This document shows, in pieces, positions 15,046-24,090 of a stretch of DNA of 39,372 bases. Position 1 is the stretch's first letter. Each line of letters starts with the position of its first letter. The notes below the pieces were generated by a model. The model did no database searches. It was given only the letters and a program-made list of their open reading frames with translations, and was not told where the DNA came from. The DNA comes from Sulfurimonas sp. (GTDB lineage: Bacteria; Campylobacterota; Campylobacteria; Campylobacterales; Sulfurimonadaceae): the NCBI GenBank assembly GCA_026996295.1, contig JALWLL010000081.1, positions 1 to 39,372 on the forward strand. Reading direction: 5' to 3'. The position numbers and the translations under genes are program-made.

Positions 15046-16823
15046 TGGCAAAAAAACACATAATAGTAGATCCAATTACTAGAATTGAAGGTCACTTGAG
15101 AGTTGAAGCAATAATTGATGAAAATAATACAATTGTAGATGCATATACATCATCTACACTCTTTCGTGGAATTGAGACAATTCTTCAAGGTCGTGATCCT
15201 CGTGATGCTGGTCTTTTAGCAATGCGTATCTGTGGTGTGTGTACGGGTACACACTACCAAAGAAGTATAGAAGCAGTTGAAGATGCATTTGATGTGACTA
15301 TTCCTAAAAATGCTCGTATAGTTCGTAACCTTATTCAGGGTGCACTTTATGTTCACGATCACTTAGTTCACTTCTATCACCTGCATGCACTTGACTTTGT
15401 TGATGTGGTTTCAGCACTTTCGGCTGATCCTAAAAAGACTTCAGAAGAAGCTGTAAAATGGGCTGGTGTTGCTGGTACTAACCCTTTTATTGAAGGTGCC
15501 GGACAGTTTAAAGAGATTCAAGACAGAGTTGCTAAGTTTGTGAAGCAGGGTCGTCTGGGAATCTTTGGAAATGGTTACTGGGGTAACAAACACTATAAAC
15601 TTACACCTGAACAGAACTTAATTGGTGTTGCTCACTATCTTAAGGCTCTTGATATTCAAAGAGATATGGCAAAAATGCAAGCTATATTTGGTGGAAAAAA
15701 CCCACACCCTCAATCAATCGTAGTTGGTGGTGTGACTTGTGTTCAAGATATTAAAAACCCTGCACGTATAGCACTTTTTAAGACACTTTTAAAAGAGAGT
15801 ACAAAGTTTATTAAACAAGCATATCTTCCAGATGTTTATATGGCAGGAACTATGTATGCAGATGAAGCGACTGACAGCTCAGCTACATTTACTGCCCATA
15901 AAAAAGGCAAAGGTGTCGGTGGAACCGGTGGAGGTCTGCTGAACTATATGTCCTATGGAGATTTCCGTCTTGATGATACAGGTTTTTACAAGTCTGCGCT
16001 TTTATTTCCTTCTGGTGTTGTTTTAAATGGAGATTTAAGTAAAGTCTATCCATTTGATCCGGCAAAAGTTGAAGAGGATGTTACACACGCTTGGTATGAT
16101 GCCAAAGGCCCTCAACATCCGTATGAAGGTACGACTATTCCTAAATATACCGGCCTAGAGAAAAAAGCAGATGGTATGGCGTATCTTAAAACAGATGAGA
16201 AGTACTCTTGGATTAAGTCTCCAATCTATGATGATAAGAGAATGGAAGTTGGACCTCTTGCGCGTATGGTTATAGGTGTTGCATCTGGACATGAATTAAT
16301 AACGAAGTATGTTACGAATTTCTTAAAACGTGGTAATTTACCAACAGAAGTCCTCTTTTCTACTATTGGGCGTACTGCTGCTCGTGCTATCGAGACTGAA
16401 CTTATGGCTGATGAGATGATGAAGTGGGTAGATGAGTTAGCCGCAAATGTTGCAGCTGGTGATGATAGTACTTGGACAGATTTTGACTTTGATAAAGTAA
16501 GTAAAAAGACAAAAGGTGTAGGTCTTGCAGAAGCCCCTCGTGGTGCATTAGGCCACTGGGTGAAAGTTGAAGATGGAAAAATCTCTAACTACCAAGCAGT
16601 TGTACCATCTACATGGAATGCAGCTCCAAGAGACTATAAAGGACGTTTAGGGGCTTATGAAGCAGCATTGATTGGTACAAAAGTAGCAGATCCAGAACAA
16701 CCTTTGGAAATCATCCGTACAATTCACAGCTTTGACCCTTGTATCGCGTGTGCTGTGCATGTAGTAGATACAAAAGGTAAAGAGCTCGGTGTCTATAAAA
16801 TAGATACACAATGTAGCATCTAA
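15045..16823 (+). CDS. hydB: Membrane-bound uptake [NiFe] hydrogenase large subunit
   Basis: The 592-residue catalytic subunit that oxidises hydrogen in the periplasm and is carried out with HydA by the Tat pathway. The Ni-Fe ligands are in MRICGVCTGTH (Cys63, Cys66) and FDPCIACAVH (Cys566, Cys569). Twenty residues follow the final His (VVDTKGKELGVYKIDTQCSI), the tail removed by the HydD/HybD protease after nickel insertion. Other landmarks are VDPITRIEGH at the N-terminus, VGPLARM and LAEAPRGALGHW. The start codon overlaps the hydA stop (TAATG), which keeps subunit synthesis balanced. Confidence 0.97.
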   Translation: MAKKHIIVDPITRIEGHLRVEAIIDENNTIVDAYTSSTLFRGIETILQGRDPRDAGLLAMRICGVCTGTHYQRSIEAVEDAFDVTIPKNARIVRNLIQGALYVHDHLVHFYHLHALDFVDVVSALSADPKKTSEEAVKWAGVAGTNPFIEGAGQFKEIQDRVAKFVKQGRLGIFGNGYWGNKHYKLTPEQNLIGVAHYLKALDIQRDMAKMQAIFGGKNPHPQSIVVGGVTCVQDIKNPARIALFKTLLKESTKFIKQAYLPDVYMAGTMYADEATDSSATFTAHKKGKGVGGTGGGLLNYMSYGDFRLDDTGFYKSALLFPSGVVLNGDLSKVYPFDPAKVEEDVTHAWYDAKGPQHPYEGTTIPKYTGLEKKADGMAYLKTDEKYSWIKSPIYDDKRMEVGPLARMVIGVASGHELITKYVTNFLKRGNLPTEVLFSTIGRTAARAIETELMADEMMKWVDELAANVAAGDDSTWTDFDFDKVSKKTKGVGLAEAPRGALGHWVKVEDGKISNYQAVVPSTWNAAPRDYKGRLGAYEAALIGTKVADPEQPLEIIRTIHSFDPCIACAVHVVDTKGKELGVYKIDTQCSI

Positions 16824-16834
16824 AGGAGCTTATT

Positions 16835-17569
16835 ATGAAAGCTGGATACAAACAAGTTAAACGGATGACTGGCATGATGAGAAGCATTCACTTTGTGAAT
16901 ATCATCTCAATGATTGTAGCGGTTATAACAGGGTTGTATATTGCAGATCCATACTACCAAGCTTTTATAGCTGAGGATGCAGTAGATAAATATGTGATGG
17001 CATGGAATAGGTGGGGACATTTTATTGTTGCTATTATATTTGATGTAACATCTATCATAGTTGCATACCTATTTTTCTTTTCTCGTTTTGAAAAACCTTA
17101 TAAAAAGGTTATTCCAACAAAGAGAAATATTGTTGAATTTTTTGAGGTTCTTTTAAATTTGCTTACACTAAATCGTCGTAAAAAATTTGATTCAACGCAT
17201 AGTGATAGCTTTAATACTGTCTATTTTGCAATATTTCATCTTCTATTAGCATGGATGCTTTTTACTGGCTTACAATTGTATGTACATGTATTTCCTCATG
17301 GAGATAGCTCTATTGGTGCTTGGTGGCCATGGATGTTGCACCTTGTAACAGACTGGACCCTAGTTGTTTCTTCTTGGATGGTTGGAACTACTGCAACGGG
17401 TGCTAATATTATGGATGTTAGAATATCTCATCACTTAACAATGTGGTTACTTCTTGTATGGGTAGCATTTCACATCTACTACCAAATATGGCGCACTATC
17501 TTCTGGAAAGAGGGAGATATTGCTATTGCTGTAGGTGGTTCTAAATTTATTAAAGAGGATAAAGCTTAG
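16835..17569 (+). CDS. hydC: Hydrogenase cytochrome b subunit
   Basis: A 244-residue inner-membrane di-heme cytochrome b that anchors HydAB and passes electrons to menaquinone. Helices lie near residues 13-35, 53-76, 126-148 and 182-215, with candidate heme His residues in the first (RSIHFVN), second (RWGHFIVAI), third (AIFHLLLAW) and last (DVRISHHLTMWLLLVWVAFHIYYQIWR, of which HH and HIYYQ are family landmarks). The ATG has an excellent ribosome-binding site, AAAGGAG. It lies 11 bases after hydB in the same operon. Length and topology match Wolinella/Helicobacter HydC. Confidence 0.94.
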   Translation: MKAGYKQVKRMTGMMRSIHFVNIISMIVAVITGLYIADPYYQAFIAEDAVDKYVMAWNRWGHFIVAIIFDVTSIIVAYLFFFSRFEKPYKKVIPTKRNIVEFFEVLLNLLTLNRRKKFDSTHSDSFNTVYFAIFHLLLAWMLFTGLQLYVHVFPHGDSSIGAWWPWMLHLVTDWTLVVSSWMVGTTATGANIMDVRISHHLTMWLLLVWVAFHIYYQIWRTIFWKEGDIAIAVGGSKFIKEDKA

Positions 17570-17619
17570 GCTTTACCTCTTACTCCTTCCATTTAAATTA
17601 AAATATTCAAAGGTATATA

Positions 17620-19545
17620 ATGGCATTTGTCTTAGAGATAGAAACTCCATTTACACGAAACTATATTAAAAACTATATTATCAGCATTATAAGAAGATAC
17701 GGCATAAATGCAGTAGTGAAGCAAGATACGCTCAGCATAAAATGTGCTTTTGCATCAGAACATGAAAAACTCCAAGAGTGTCTTGAAGCAATAGCACAAG
17801 AGTTGCCGGCATCTCTCTTTTTTAAATCCTCTAAACATTATGAGATAGAGGGAGAACCAACACAACTGCCTGAAATAGAGAATGAATACCCAGTAAATGT
17901 TGGACTTTGTCCATCTTGCCAAAAAGAGCTTTTTGATGTAAGCTCACGTCGTTACTACTATCCATTTACTTCTTGTAGTTGCTGTGGTGGAAATCACAGT
18001 TTTGTAAGCTCCTACCCTTATAAACGTGTGAATACGTCATTTAAATTTTTAGCACCGTGTGCAAAGTGTCAAGATGAGCAACACAATGTTGGTTTTAGAG
18101 AAACACATGAGATAAACTCCTGTCATGAGTGTGGTGTACCCGTAAGACTTGTCAACAAGACGAGTGAGCGTTATGCAAATGATGCAGGGAGTTTTAGAAC
18201 AATGTTTGAAGTAGCTGCCAAGGCTATTAATGACAATAAAAAACTGTTGGTAAAAACGACATTTGGCTATAGAATTTTTTATAAAGCAGACAAGCTTAAC
18301 CATGACTCGATTCTTTTAATGATAAATGCCTCTAAAATTACAGACCATCTCTCACTTATCACAGAAGAGTATCAAGCACTGTTGAGCATTGAGCGACCAG
18401 TGCTGAATGTTACACTTAAAAATGAGGAACTGAAAGAGGCTACAGGGGTAAATACATCGTATGTGAAGTATCCTGATGAAGGTTTTACTATGCTTTTAGG
18501 TGCAGAGTTGCAAAGACTTGGTGTAGATTATATAGCATATGAGGAGTGTGATGAGAGTTGTGATGCTGATATGCTTATGGATTATGATTTAGAAGTTAAA
18601 ATGCAGAGTGATATGCGAGTCTTTTTAAATAAAGATGATCTTTTTATTGCAGAGGGGCATAGGCTCTCATTTCCTTCACACAATTTTAGTGCTCAATCTT
18701 TAGTGAGTGTAGCACATGGATATGTAGGTTTGCCACGAGGAGAGAAGATGCTTTTTGATACTATGGAGAATTTTGACTCTATTCATGTACACAAAGCAAA
18801 TCTCCTTGAGGGTGTAGAGGAGAAGTTTCATGAAAATCAAAAGATATTTTTGCAAGATGAAGCCTCTTTTCTCTCCGTAATAGCAGAACACAATGCCTTT
18901 GATAAAAAATGTGTGGGTGCTTACTTTGATGAGATACCATCTTTTTTGTACTATGATGGAAAAAATGTCTTAAGAGTTGTCCCACCAAAAGAGTTTGATG
19001 GCTCAAAAATAATTGAAGATATAGCGACTTTGCGTGAGGGCTCAGACAAGCTTATCATAAATTTAGAAAAAAATCTTCCTGATATCTATGCAAAACTTGC
19101 TTCTTTAGAGGAAAAAGAGTCTGTGAAACTTTTTGAAGCTGTTGCGATTTTACTTGGTATTGAAGATGAGTCTATGCGAGGTGTTACGAAAGAGGCGATG
19201 CGCTTTGTCGGTAAGGGTGGTATTCAGATAGATACGCATGTGAGTGACAATCGCTTTGATAATGCTGCGTTTTTAGCAAGTATTATCTCTTATCAGTTGG
19301 CAGGTGTAGAGACATCTATACTTGCATACTCGATTTTTGAGAGTTTTGGAGACTATTTTAATGATATACTTCAAGAGTTAAAAGTAAAAACAAAAGCAAC
19401 AGAGATAGTGTTATGTGGTACGCACTTTGCAAATCAGTCACTCTTTTCAAGAATGCAGCGAAATCTTAAAATGACGCCGCCTCTTATGAATAAAAACTAC
19501 CCAATAGGCAAGGAGAATGCAGTTGTCGGCGGAGTATTCCTCTAA
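17620..19545 (+). CDS. hydE: HydE: HypF-like zinc-finger protein of the hydrogenase operon
   Basis: A 641-residue cytoplasmic protein. Residues about 1-85 resemble a degenerate acylphosphatase-like module. Next come HypF-type zinc-finger pairs: CPSCQKELFD, SCSCCGGNH, CAKCQDEQH and CHECG (about 97-178). A YrdC-like middle part and a Kae1-like C-terminal part (ending GGVFL) follow but lack the clear catalytic signatures found in the HypF encoded next. This matches HydE of Helicobacter and Wolinella, found next to hydABC and needed for hydrogenase activity by an unclear mechanism. The start has the site AAAGG. The 3' end overlaps hypF by 29 bases. Confidence 0.82.
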   Translation: MAFVLEIETPFTRNYIKNYIISIIRRYGINAVVKQDTLSIKCAFASEHEKLQECLEAIAQELPASLFFKSSKHYEIEGEPTQLPEIENEYPVNVGLCPSCQKELFDVSSRRYYYPFTSCSCCGGNHSFVSSYPYKRVNTSFKFLAPCAKCQDEQHNVGFRETHEINSCHECGVPVRLVNKTSERYANDAGSFRTMFEVAAKAINDNKKLLVKTTFGYRIFYKADKLNHDSILLMINASKITDHLSLITEEYQALLSIERPVLNVTLKNEELKEATGVNTSYVKYPDEGFTMLLGAELQRLGVDYIAYEECDESCDADMLMDYDLEVKMQSDMRVFLNKDDLFIAEGHRLSFPSHNFSAQSLVSVAHGYVGLPRGEKMLFDTMENFDSIHVHKANLLEGVEEKFHENQKIFLQDEASFLSVIAEHNAFDKKCVGAYFDEIPSFLYYDGKNVLRVVPPKEFDGSKIIEDIATLREGSDKLIINLEKNLPDIYAKLASLEEKESVKLFEAVAILLGIEDESMRGVTKEAMRFVGKGGIQIDTHVSDNRFDNAAFLASIISYQLAGVETSILAYSIFESFGDYFNDILQELKVKTKATEIVLCGTHFANQSLFSRMQRNLKMTPPLMNKNYPIGKENAVVGGVFL

Positions 19546-21802
19546 TAAAAAAAGCTTCAAACTTACCATAAAAGGAATAGTGCAAGGTGTAGGCTTCCGT
19601 CCTTTTGTCTATCAATTGGCTACAAAGTACCATCTTGGTGGAATTGTAAGTAATAATGGCTCCGGTGTGCTTGTTATTATAGAAGGTAAAGAAAAAGAGA
19701 TAGAATTTTTTTTACGTGATCTAGTCTCAAACAATCCATCTCTTTCTCGCATAGATAGCCTTGAAAAAGAGCAGATAGAACTACAAAACAGAACAACATT
19801 TGAGATAATAGAGTCAAACTCTGGCAGTATCTCAACTATGTTAAGTCCTGATATCTCTTTGTGTAGTGATTGCTTGGCAGAAATGAAAGATAAAAATAAT
19901 CGTAGATATGCCTACCCGTTTATCAACTGTACAAATTGTGGACCAAGGTATAGCATTATAAATAATCTGCCATATGATAGAAAAAATACTTCAATGAAAA
20001 GTTTTGCTATGTGTAAAGAGTGTCAAAAGGAGTATAATAATCCAAATGACAGACGCTATCATGCACAACCTATCTCTTGTTATAGGTGTGGTCCTAAACT
20101 TAAATACATCTCACTTTTTGGAGATGAGGAACAAGATGGACAAAAAGCGATTGAGAAGATCTGTTCACTCATTAAAGAGGGTGAAGTTGTTGCTATTAAA
20201 GGGATTGGTGGATTTCATGTAGTCTGCGATGCGACCAATAACGATGCAGTCGCAAGTTTGAGAAAAAACAAACACAGACCGACAAAACCACTGGCAGTTA
20301 TGTTTAAAAATATCACCGCCATAAAAAAGTTTGCCTCTTTAAAAAAAGAGGATGAAGCACTGATACTCTCAAAAGAGAGACCTATTGTGATCGTTGCAAA
20401 AAAAGAGAATACACTTTTAAGTGAGTTTATAGCACCAAACATTGATAGGATAGGTGTCTTTTTACCCTATACTCCGCTTCATGAACTTTTACTTCATAAA
20501 TTGAACCTTCCAATAGTAGCAACGAGTGCAAATCTAAGTGGTGAGCCTATCATCTTAGATGAGAATGAGATATTTAAAAAGATGCCGTTTGTTACATCTC
20601 ACCTTTTAACTTACAATAGAGAGATAGTAAATGCCTGCGATGATAGTGTCGTGCAATCTACCTTTTATGATCGTATTACATTGCGTATGGCAAGAGGGTA
20701 TGCACCTTATAGTATGCATCTTGAAAAAAGAGCTTCTAAGAAGATCTTAGCCCTTGGTGCAAATCAAAAGGTGAGTATTGCTTTAGCTTTTGATGATAAT
20801 GTTATTATCTCTCCTCATATTGGTGATTTGGGGTCCATCGAGTCAAATGAGTACTTTTTCAAAGCACTCGCTACACTTAAAAGAGTTTATAATTTTGAAC
20901 CAGAAGTGATAGTATGCGATAAACATCCACGCTACGAAACAACACACTTTGCAAAAGAGTATGCTCTAAAGCATCCTAATGTTTCCATGATTGAGTTACA
21001 ACACCATTATGCTCATGCACTTGCTGCTATGGCAGAGTATGCTTTAGATGAAGATGTTTTGGCATTTTGTTTTGATGGAACAGGGTATGGAGATGACGGT
21101 AATTTATGGGGTGGAGAGGTTATGCTTGCTTCAACGCAAACCTATAAGAGGGTGTGTCATTTTAAAGAACTCTCTCTATTAGGAGGTGAAAAGGCAGTAA
21201 AAGAACCAAAAAGAGTAGCGCTTTCACTTCTTTTTAATACTTTCAGCCTTGATGAGATTTTACAGATGAAGTCAATAAACGGAAAACTCTTTAATGAAAA
21301 TGAGATTAAAACACTTTATCAAATGTATGAGCGAGGCATTAATGCGCCTATGACATCTTCTTTGGGAAGAGTTTTTGACGGGGTCTATGCGCTTAGTGGA
21401 TATAGAGACAATATAAGCTATGAAGGGGAGAGCGGTCTTATACTTGAGAGTGTTAGCCTGAAATCAAAAACAAAAGCTACTTATAGTTATGATATTAAAG
21501 ATGGAGTTATAGACTATACTCCAATGATTTTAGAGATACTCAAAGAGAATAATAAAGCAGATATTGCCAAAAAATTTATCTTAACTGTGAGTAAAATAGT
21601 TATAGATATAAGCTCTCAGTATCCAAAGTTGCCTGTAGTGCTGAGTGGTGGAGTATTTCAAAATAAGATATTGGTAGCAGAGATAACAAAAATATTTCAT
21701 AAGATGGGTAGAAAATATTATATTCAGAACAAGACACCTTTAAACGATGGTGGGATCTCATTGGGTCAGGTCTATTTTGCGTTGAATCAAAAGGATAATT
21801 AA
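19517..21802 (+). CDS. hypF: Carbamoyltransferase HypF, [NiFe] cofactor maturation
   Basis: A 761-residue enzyme that makes the cyanide ligand precursor of the NiFe centre from carbamoyl phosphate, handing a carbamoyl group to HypE. Domains in order: acylphosphatase (about 15-100, GIVQGVGFRPFVYQLA), two zinc fingers (about 115-190, CSDCLAEM, NCTNCGPRY, MCKECQKEY, SCYRCGPK), a YrdC-like domain (about 200-390, KGIGGFHVVCDA, KPLAVMF, TSANLSGEPI) and a Kae1-like domain (about 410-755, HHYAHALAAMAEY, DGTGYGDDGNLWGGE, LSGGVFQN). The length is normal. The ATG is only one base from AGGAG; a TTG at 19523 would be better spaced. Its partners hypE, hypC and hypD are not in the window. Confidence 0.97.
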   Translation: MQLSAEYSSNKKSFKLTIKGIVQGVGFRPFVYQLATKYHLGGIVSNNGSGVLVIIEGKEKEIEFFLRDLVSNNPSLSRIDSLEKEQIELQNRTTFEIIESNSGSISTMLSPDISLCSDCLAEMKDKNNRRYAYPFINCTNCGPRYSIINNLPYDRKNTSMKSFAMCKECQKEYNNPNDRRYHAQPISCYRCGPKLKYISLFGDEEQDGQKAIEKICSLIKEGEVVAIKGIGGFHVVCDATNNDAVASLRKNKHRPTKPLAVMFKNITAIKKFASLKKEDEALILSKERPIVIVAKKENTLLSEFIAPNIDRIGVFLPYTPLHELLLHKLNLPIVATSANLSGEPIILDENEIFKKMPFVTSHLLTYNREIVNACDDSVVQSTFYDRITLRMARGYAPYSMHLEKRASKKILALGANQKVSIALAFDDNVIISPHIGDLGSIESNEYFFKALATLKRVYNFEPEVIVCDKHPRYETTHFAKEYALKHPNVSMIELQHHYAHALAAMAEYALDEDVLAFCFDGTGYGDDGNLWGGEVMLASTQTYKRVCHFKELSLLGGEKAVKEPKRVALSLLFNTFSLDEILQMKSINGKLFNENEIKTLYQMYERGINAPMTSSLGRVFDGVYALSGYRDNISYEGESGLILESVSLKSKTKATYSYDIKDGVIDYTPMILEILKENNKADIAKKFILTVSKIVIDISSQYPKLPVVLSGGVFQNKILVAEITKIFHKMGRKYYIQNKTPLNDGGISLGQVYFALNQKDN

Positions 21803-21803
21803 A

Positions 21804-22361
21804 ATGGAGAAAAGAGTAGCACTCATTGGAAGTGGTAATGCGTTTTTTAAAGATGAGGGTATAGGTCTTTATGGCGCAAAGTATTTAAAAGAAAATTATA
21901 GCTTTTCACCTGAAGTTGAGATTGTTGATGGAGGGACACTTGGCTTTAAATTGATGCCACTGCTACAGGAGTTTGATGATGTTATAATCATAAATACTGC
22001 TTCTGATGAGAGTAGAAATATAGGAGATATTACTGTCAAAACAAGCGATGAGTTTTTAGAGGGAACTCTTATTAAGAAAACTGCCAATGAGGTTGAAATA
22101 GCAGAGATGCTGCAAATTTGTTCTTTAACTGAATCTATGGCAGAGACTACCGTCGTAAGTATCGTTCCAAAAGATATAATATCTGTAGAGGTGGGTTTAA
22201 CCCAAGAACTTCAAGATGCTTGGCACAACTATGTGGAGATAACTCTTGCCCAATTACAAAAGGTAGGCGTGGAGGTTGTCAAAAAAGAAAAAGAGGTTAC
22301 TTTGGAAATGATACTTGATATATTCGCCAACCCTAGTATAGAGCATGAAAGAGGATTCTAA
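21804..22361 (+). CDS. hydD: Hydrogenase maturation protease HydD (HybD family) with altered metal-site residues
   Basis: A 185-residue endopeptidase of the HybD/HyaD (M52) family that trims the HydB C-terminal tail. The fold landmarks are LIGSGNAFFKDEGIG (Glu18 matching the metal-binding Glu16 of HybD) and EIVDGGTLGFKLMP. By hand alignment the other two nickel ligands of HybD, Asp62 and His93, fall on Asn64 (IIINTAS) and Asn95 (TANEVEIAEML). It starts one base after the hypF stop with AAGGA upstream. The extra C-terminus (about 160-185) is longer than in HybD. The role is inferred from its position; whether it is active with this metal site is open. Confidence 0.88.
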   Translation: MEKRVALIGSGNAFFKDEGIGLYGAKYLKENYSFSPEVEIVDGGTLGFKLMPLLQEFDDVIIINTASDESRNIGDITVKTSDEFLEGTLIKKTANEVEIAEMLQICSLTESMAETTVVSIVPKDIISVEVGLTQELQDAWHNYVEITLAQLQKVGVEVVKKEKEVTLEMILDIFANPSIEHERGF

Positions 22362-22389
22362 GGAGGTGTTCAAAAAAACTGTGCCTATC

Positions 22390-22698
22390 TTAAGCCTTGA
22401 TGTCTAAAAGCGAGCCAAACATCTCATCTTGCGTTTTGATGGCTGTGACGTTGAGTGCTGTTGCATTTTGCACTGTGATTTGATCGGTGATCTCTTTTGT
22501 AAGGTCAGTTTGGCTTTTGGCTGATCCGTTATCATCTGCCAAACGCTTAGAAGTGCCCACTGAGTTATCAGTAGTGCTGATCACTTTCGTGTCTGTAGGT
22601 ATGAAACCATCAGTATTTACATTTGCAATATTGTTTGCATTTGTGTTCATCAATGTTTGCTGCGCTGCAATAGAAGAGATATTTGATGTTATATTCAT
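22390..22698 (-). CDS. Mini flagellar rod/hook-like axial protein
   Basis: A 102-residue protein that keeps only the two ends of flagellar axial proteins. Residues about 1-32 hold the N-terminal rod motif (MNTNANNIANVNTDGF), and about 66-102 match the C-terminal coiled helix of FlgC/FlgE/FlgG-type proteins (QTDLTKEITDQITVQNATAL, then MFGSLLDI). The two helices would pair as in a rod protein, with a short Ser/Thr-rich linker in place of the middle domain. The start has a strong ribosome-binding site (TAAGGAG). It stands alone with no flagellar neighbours and faces the hydD end. It may be a flagellum-associated accessory subunit; the function is unknown. Confidence 0.72.
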   Translation of the reverse strand: MNITSNISSIAAQQTLMNTNANNIANVNTDGFIPTDTKVISTTDNSVGTSKRLADDNGSAKSQTDLTKEITDQITVQNATALNVTAIKTQDEMFGSLLDIKA

Positions 22699-22777
22699 AG
22701 CTTTTCTCCTTACTCATAAAACAATTATAATCTTAAAGGGGTAAAGGGAAGTTTACAAATCGAAAGTAAGTGATTTT

Positions 22778-22808
22778 AAAAAGGTACATATACCACAGAA
22801 GGTATATG
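22778..22808 (-). terminator. Rho-independent terminator of dapD
   Basis: Perfect 8-base arms CATATACC (22787-22794) and GGTATATG (22801-22808) enclose a six-base loop. Read on the minus strand, the hairpin begins 8 bases after the dapD stop and is followed, after TACC, by a run of five T (22778-22782). Confidence 0.65.
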
Positions 22809-22815
22809 CAAAAAA

Positions 22816-24015
22816 TTAGTGAAGATCCGCGTTTAGCTTGATCTCTCTTGTTGAGCGAGATGCAGTGATCTCACCGTTGAGTGAGTTTTGTCTAAAGTGA
22901 ATACCGTTAAGTCCTGCAAGATCTTTTGCTTTAAAGATCTCACCCTCCATAGTTAAACCTGTGTTCACCTCTTGAATCTTTTCTAGTTGTTCAGGGTAGA
23001 TACCAACTTTTGTGCCCTCAAGAATAGCTAAACCTGCATCGATGATACAACCGTCACCAAGAGGGATACCACATGTTGAGTTTGCACCTAAAAGAGTGTT
23101 TTTGCCGATAGAGATAGGGTTGCCGTCTGTACCGCTTAAAACTCCAAGGATAGAAGCACCACCACCTACATCACTACCGCTTCCAACAATGGCAGAACTT
23201 GAAATACGACCCTCAACCATAACAGGTCCGGTTGTTCCTGCATTGAAGTTTATGTATGAAGCACCAGGCATTACAGTTGTTCCCGCAGCAAGTTGCGCAC
23301 CAAAACGTACTTTGGAAGTATCTAAAATACGTGTATTGTCAGCTGGAATGATGTGCTGAAGGAATCTTGGGAATTTATCTACAAAATCAATATGAGGGTA
23401 TTCATTTGCCAGCTTTAGCTCAATTTCAAACTCTCTTAAGTAGTCAAGTTCAATTGGTTGACCGTTTGACCATGCTACATTTGGCAGTGCACCAAAAGCA
23501 CCATCCAAGCAGATCTCACGAAGAGCGACTTTTGCCTGAGAAAGTGCATATAGCTTGAGGTATGTTGCCTCTACACTTTCAAGTGCAGCATCATTGAAAA
23601 TGAAAGTTACTTTAAACTCACCTTCAAAACTTCCATTGTTAATGATTTGGGAGTATAAAGCAGAAACTACCTGAATATTTTTGTGTGCATCACCATGTGC
23701 TTCATCTGCGTATGGAGTAAACGCGTTTAAACAGCTTTTTAAAAACTCCAGATTGATATTGCAAACAACTTCATTTTGCGTAAAGTCAACTTCTACACCC
23801 TGTTCTGCAAGTGCTTGAATAAAGATAGCAGCACTTCCAAAGTTTTCGTCCCAGTTAACAAGCGGGTAGGTTGCCTGAAGAGATTTTTCTACATTTAGTT
23901 GACCTAGATCTACTCTACATATACCAAATGCCAAAGGGTCTTTATAGCCCTTAGTTGAAGTTTTTATGTTTTCTATCAGTGCTTTAAAAGCATCCGTTGT
24001 TTCGATTATTTTCAT
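22816..24015 (-). CDS. dapD: Tetrahydrodipicolinate N-succinyltransferase
   Basis: A 399-residue enzyme of lysine and diaminopimelate synthesis that transfers succinyl from succinyl-CoA to tetrahydrodipicolinate. The N-terminal two-thirds is the Campylobacterota/actinobacterial-type long domain. The C-terminal part (about 235-360) is a left-handed beta-helix built of hexapeptide repeats: VRFGAQLAAGTTVMPGASYI, NFNAGTTGPVMVEGRISSSA, GSGSDVGGGASILGVLSG and ISIGKNTLLGANSTCGIPLG. The long form matches that of Campylobacter and relatives rather than the 274-residue E. coli DapD. It is transcribed alone, divergent from the ankyrin gene, and ends at a clear terminator. Confidence 0.93.
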   Translation of the reverse strand: MKIIETTDAFKALIENIKTSTKGYKDPLAFGICRVDLGQLNVEKSLQATYPLVNWDENFGSAAIFIQALAEQGVEVDFTQNEVVCNINLEFLKSCLNAFTPYADEAHGDAHKNIQVVSALYSQIINNGSFEGEFKVTFIFNDAALESVEATYLKLYALSQAKVALREICLDGAFGALPNVAWSNGQPIELDYLREFEIELKLANEYPHIDFVDKFPRFLQHIIPADNTRILDTSKVRFGAQLAAGTTVMPGASYINFNAGTTGPVMVEGRISSSAIVGSGSDVGGGASILGVLSGTDGNPISIGKNTLLGANSTCGIPLGDGCIIDAGLAILEGTKVGIYPEQLEKIQEVNTGLTMEGEIFKAKDLAGLNGIHFRQNSLNGEITASRSTREIKLNADLH

Positions 24016-24090
24016 GAATTCTCGCTTAAGTGATTTATAGATGCAATTATACTTAAAAAGTACTAATGAGATTTCATATATACTTCCATC

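Noticed and set aside
23012-23359. 115-codon plus-strand frame opposite dapD
   Set aside because: It is antisense to the hexapeptide-repeat part of dapD, whose regular codons keep the opposite strand open; Pro-rich nonsense composition.
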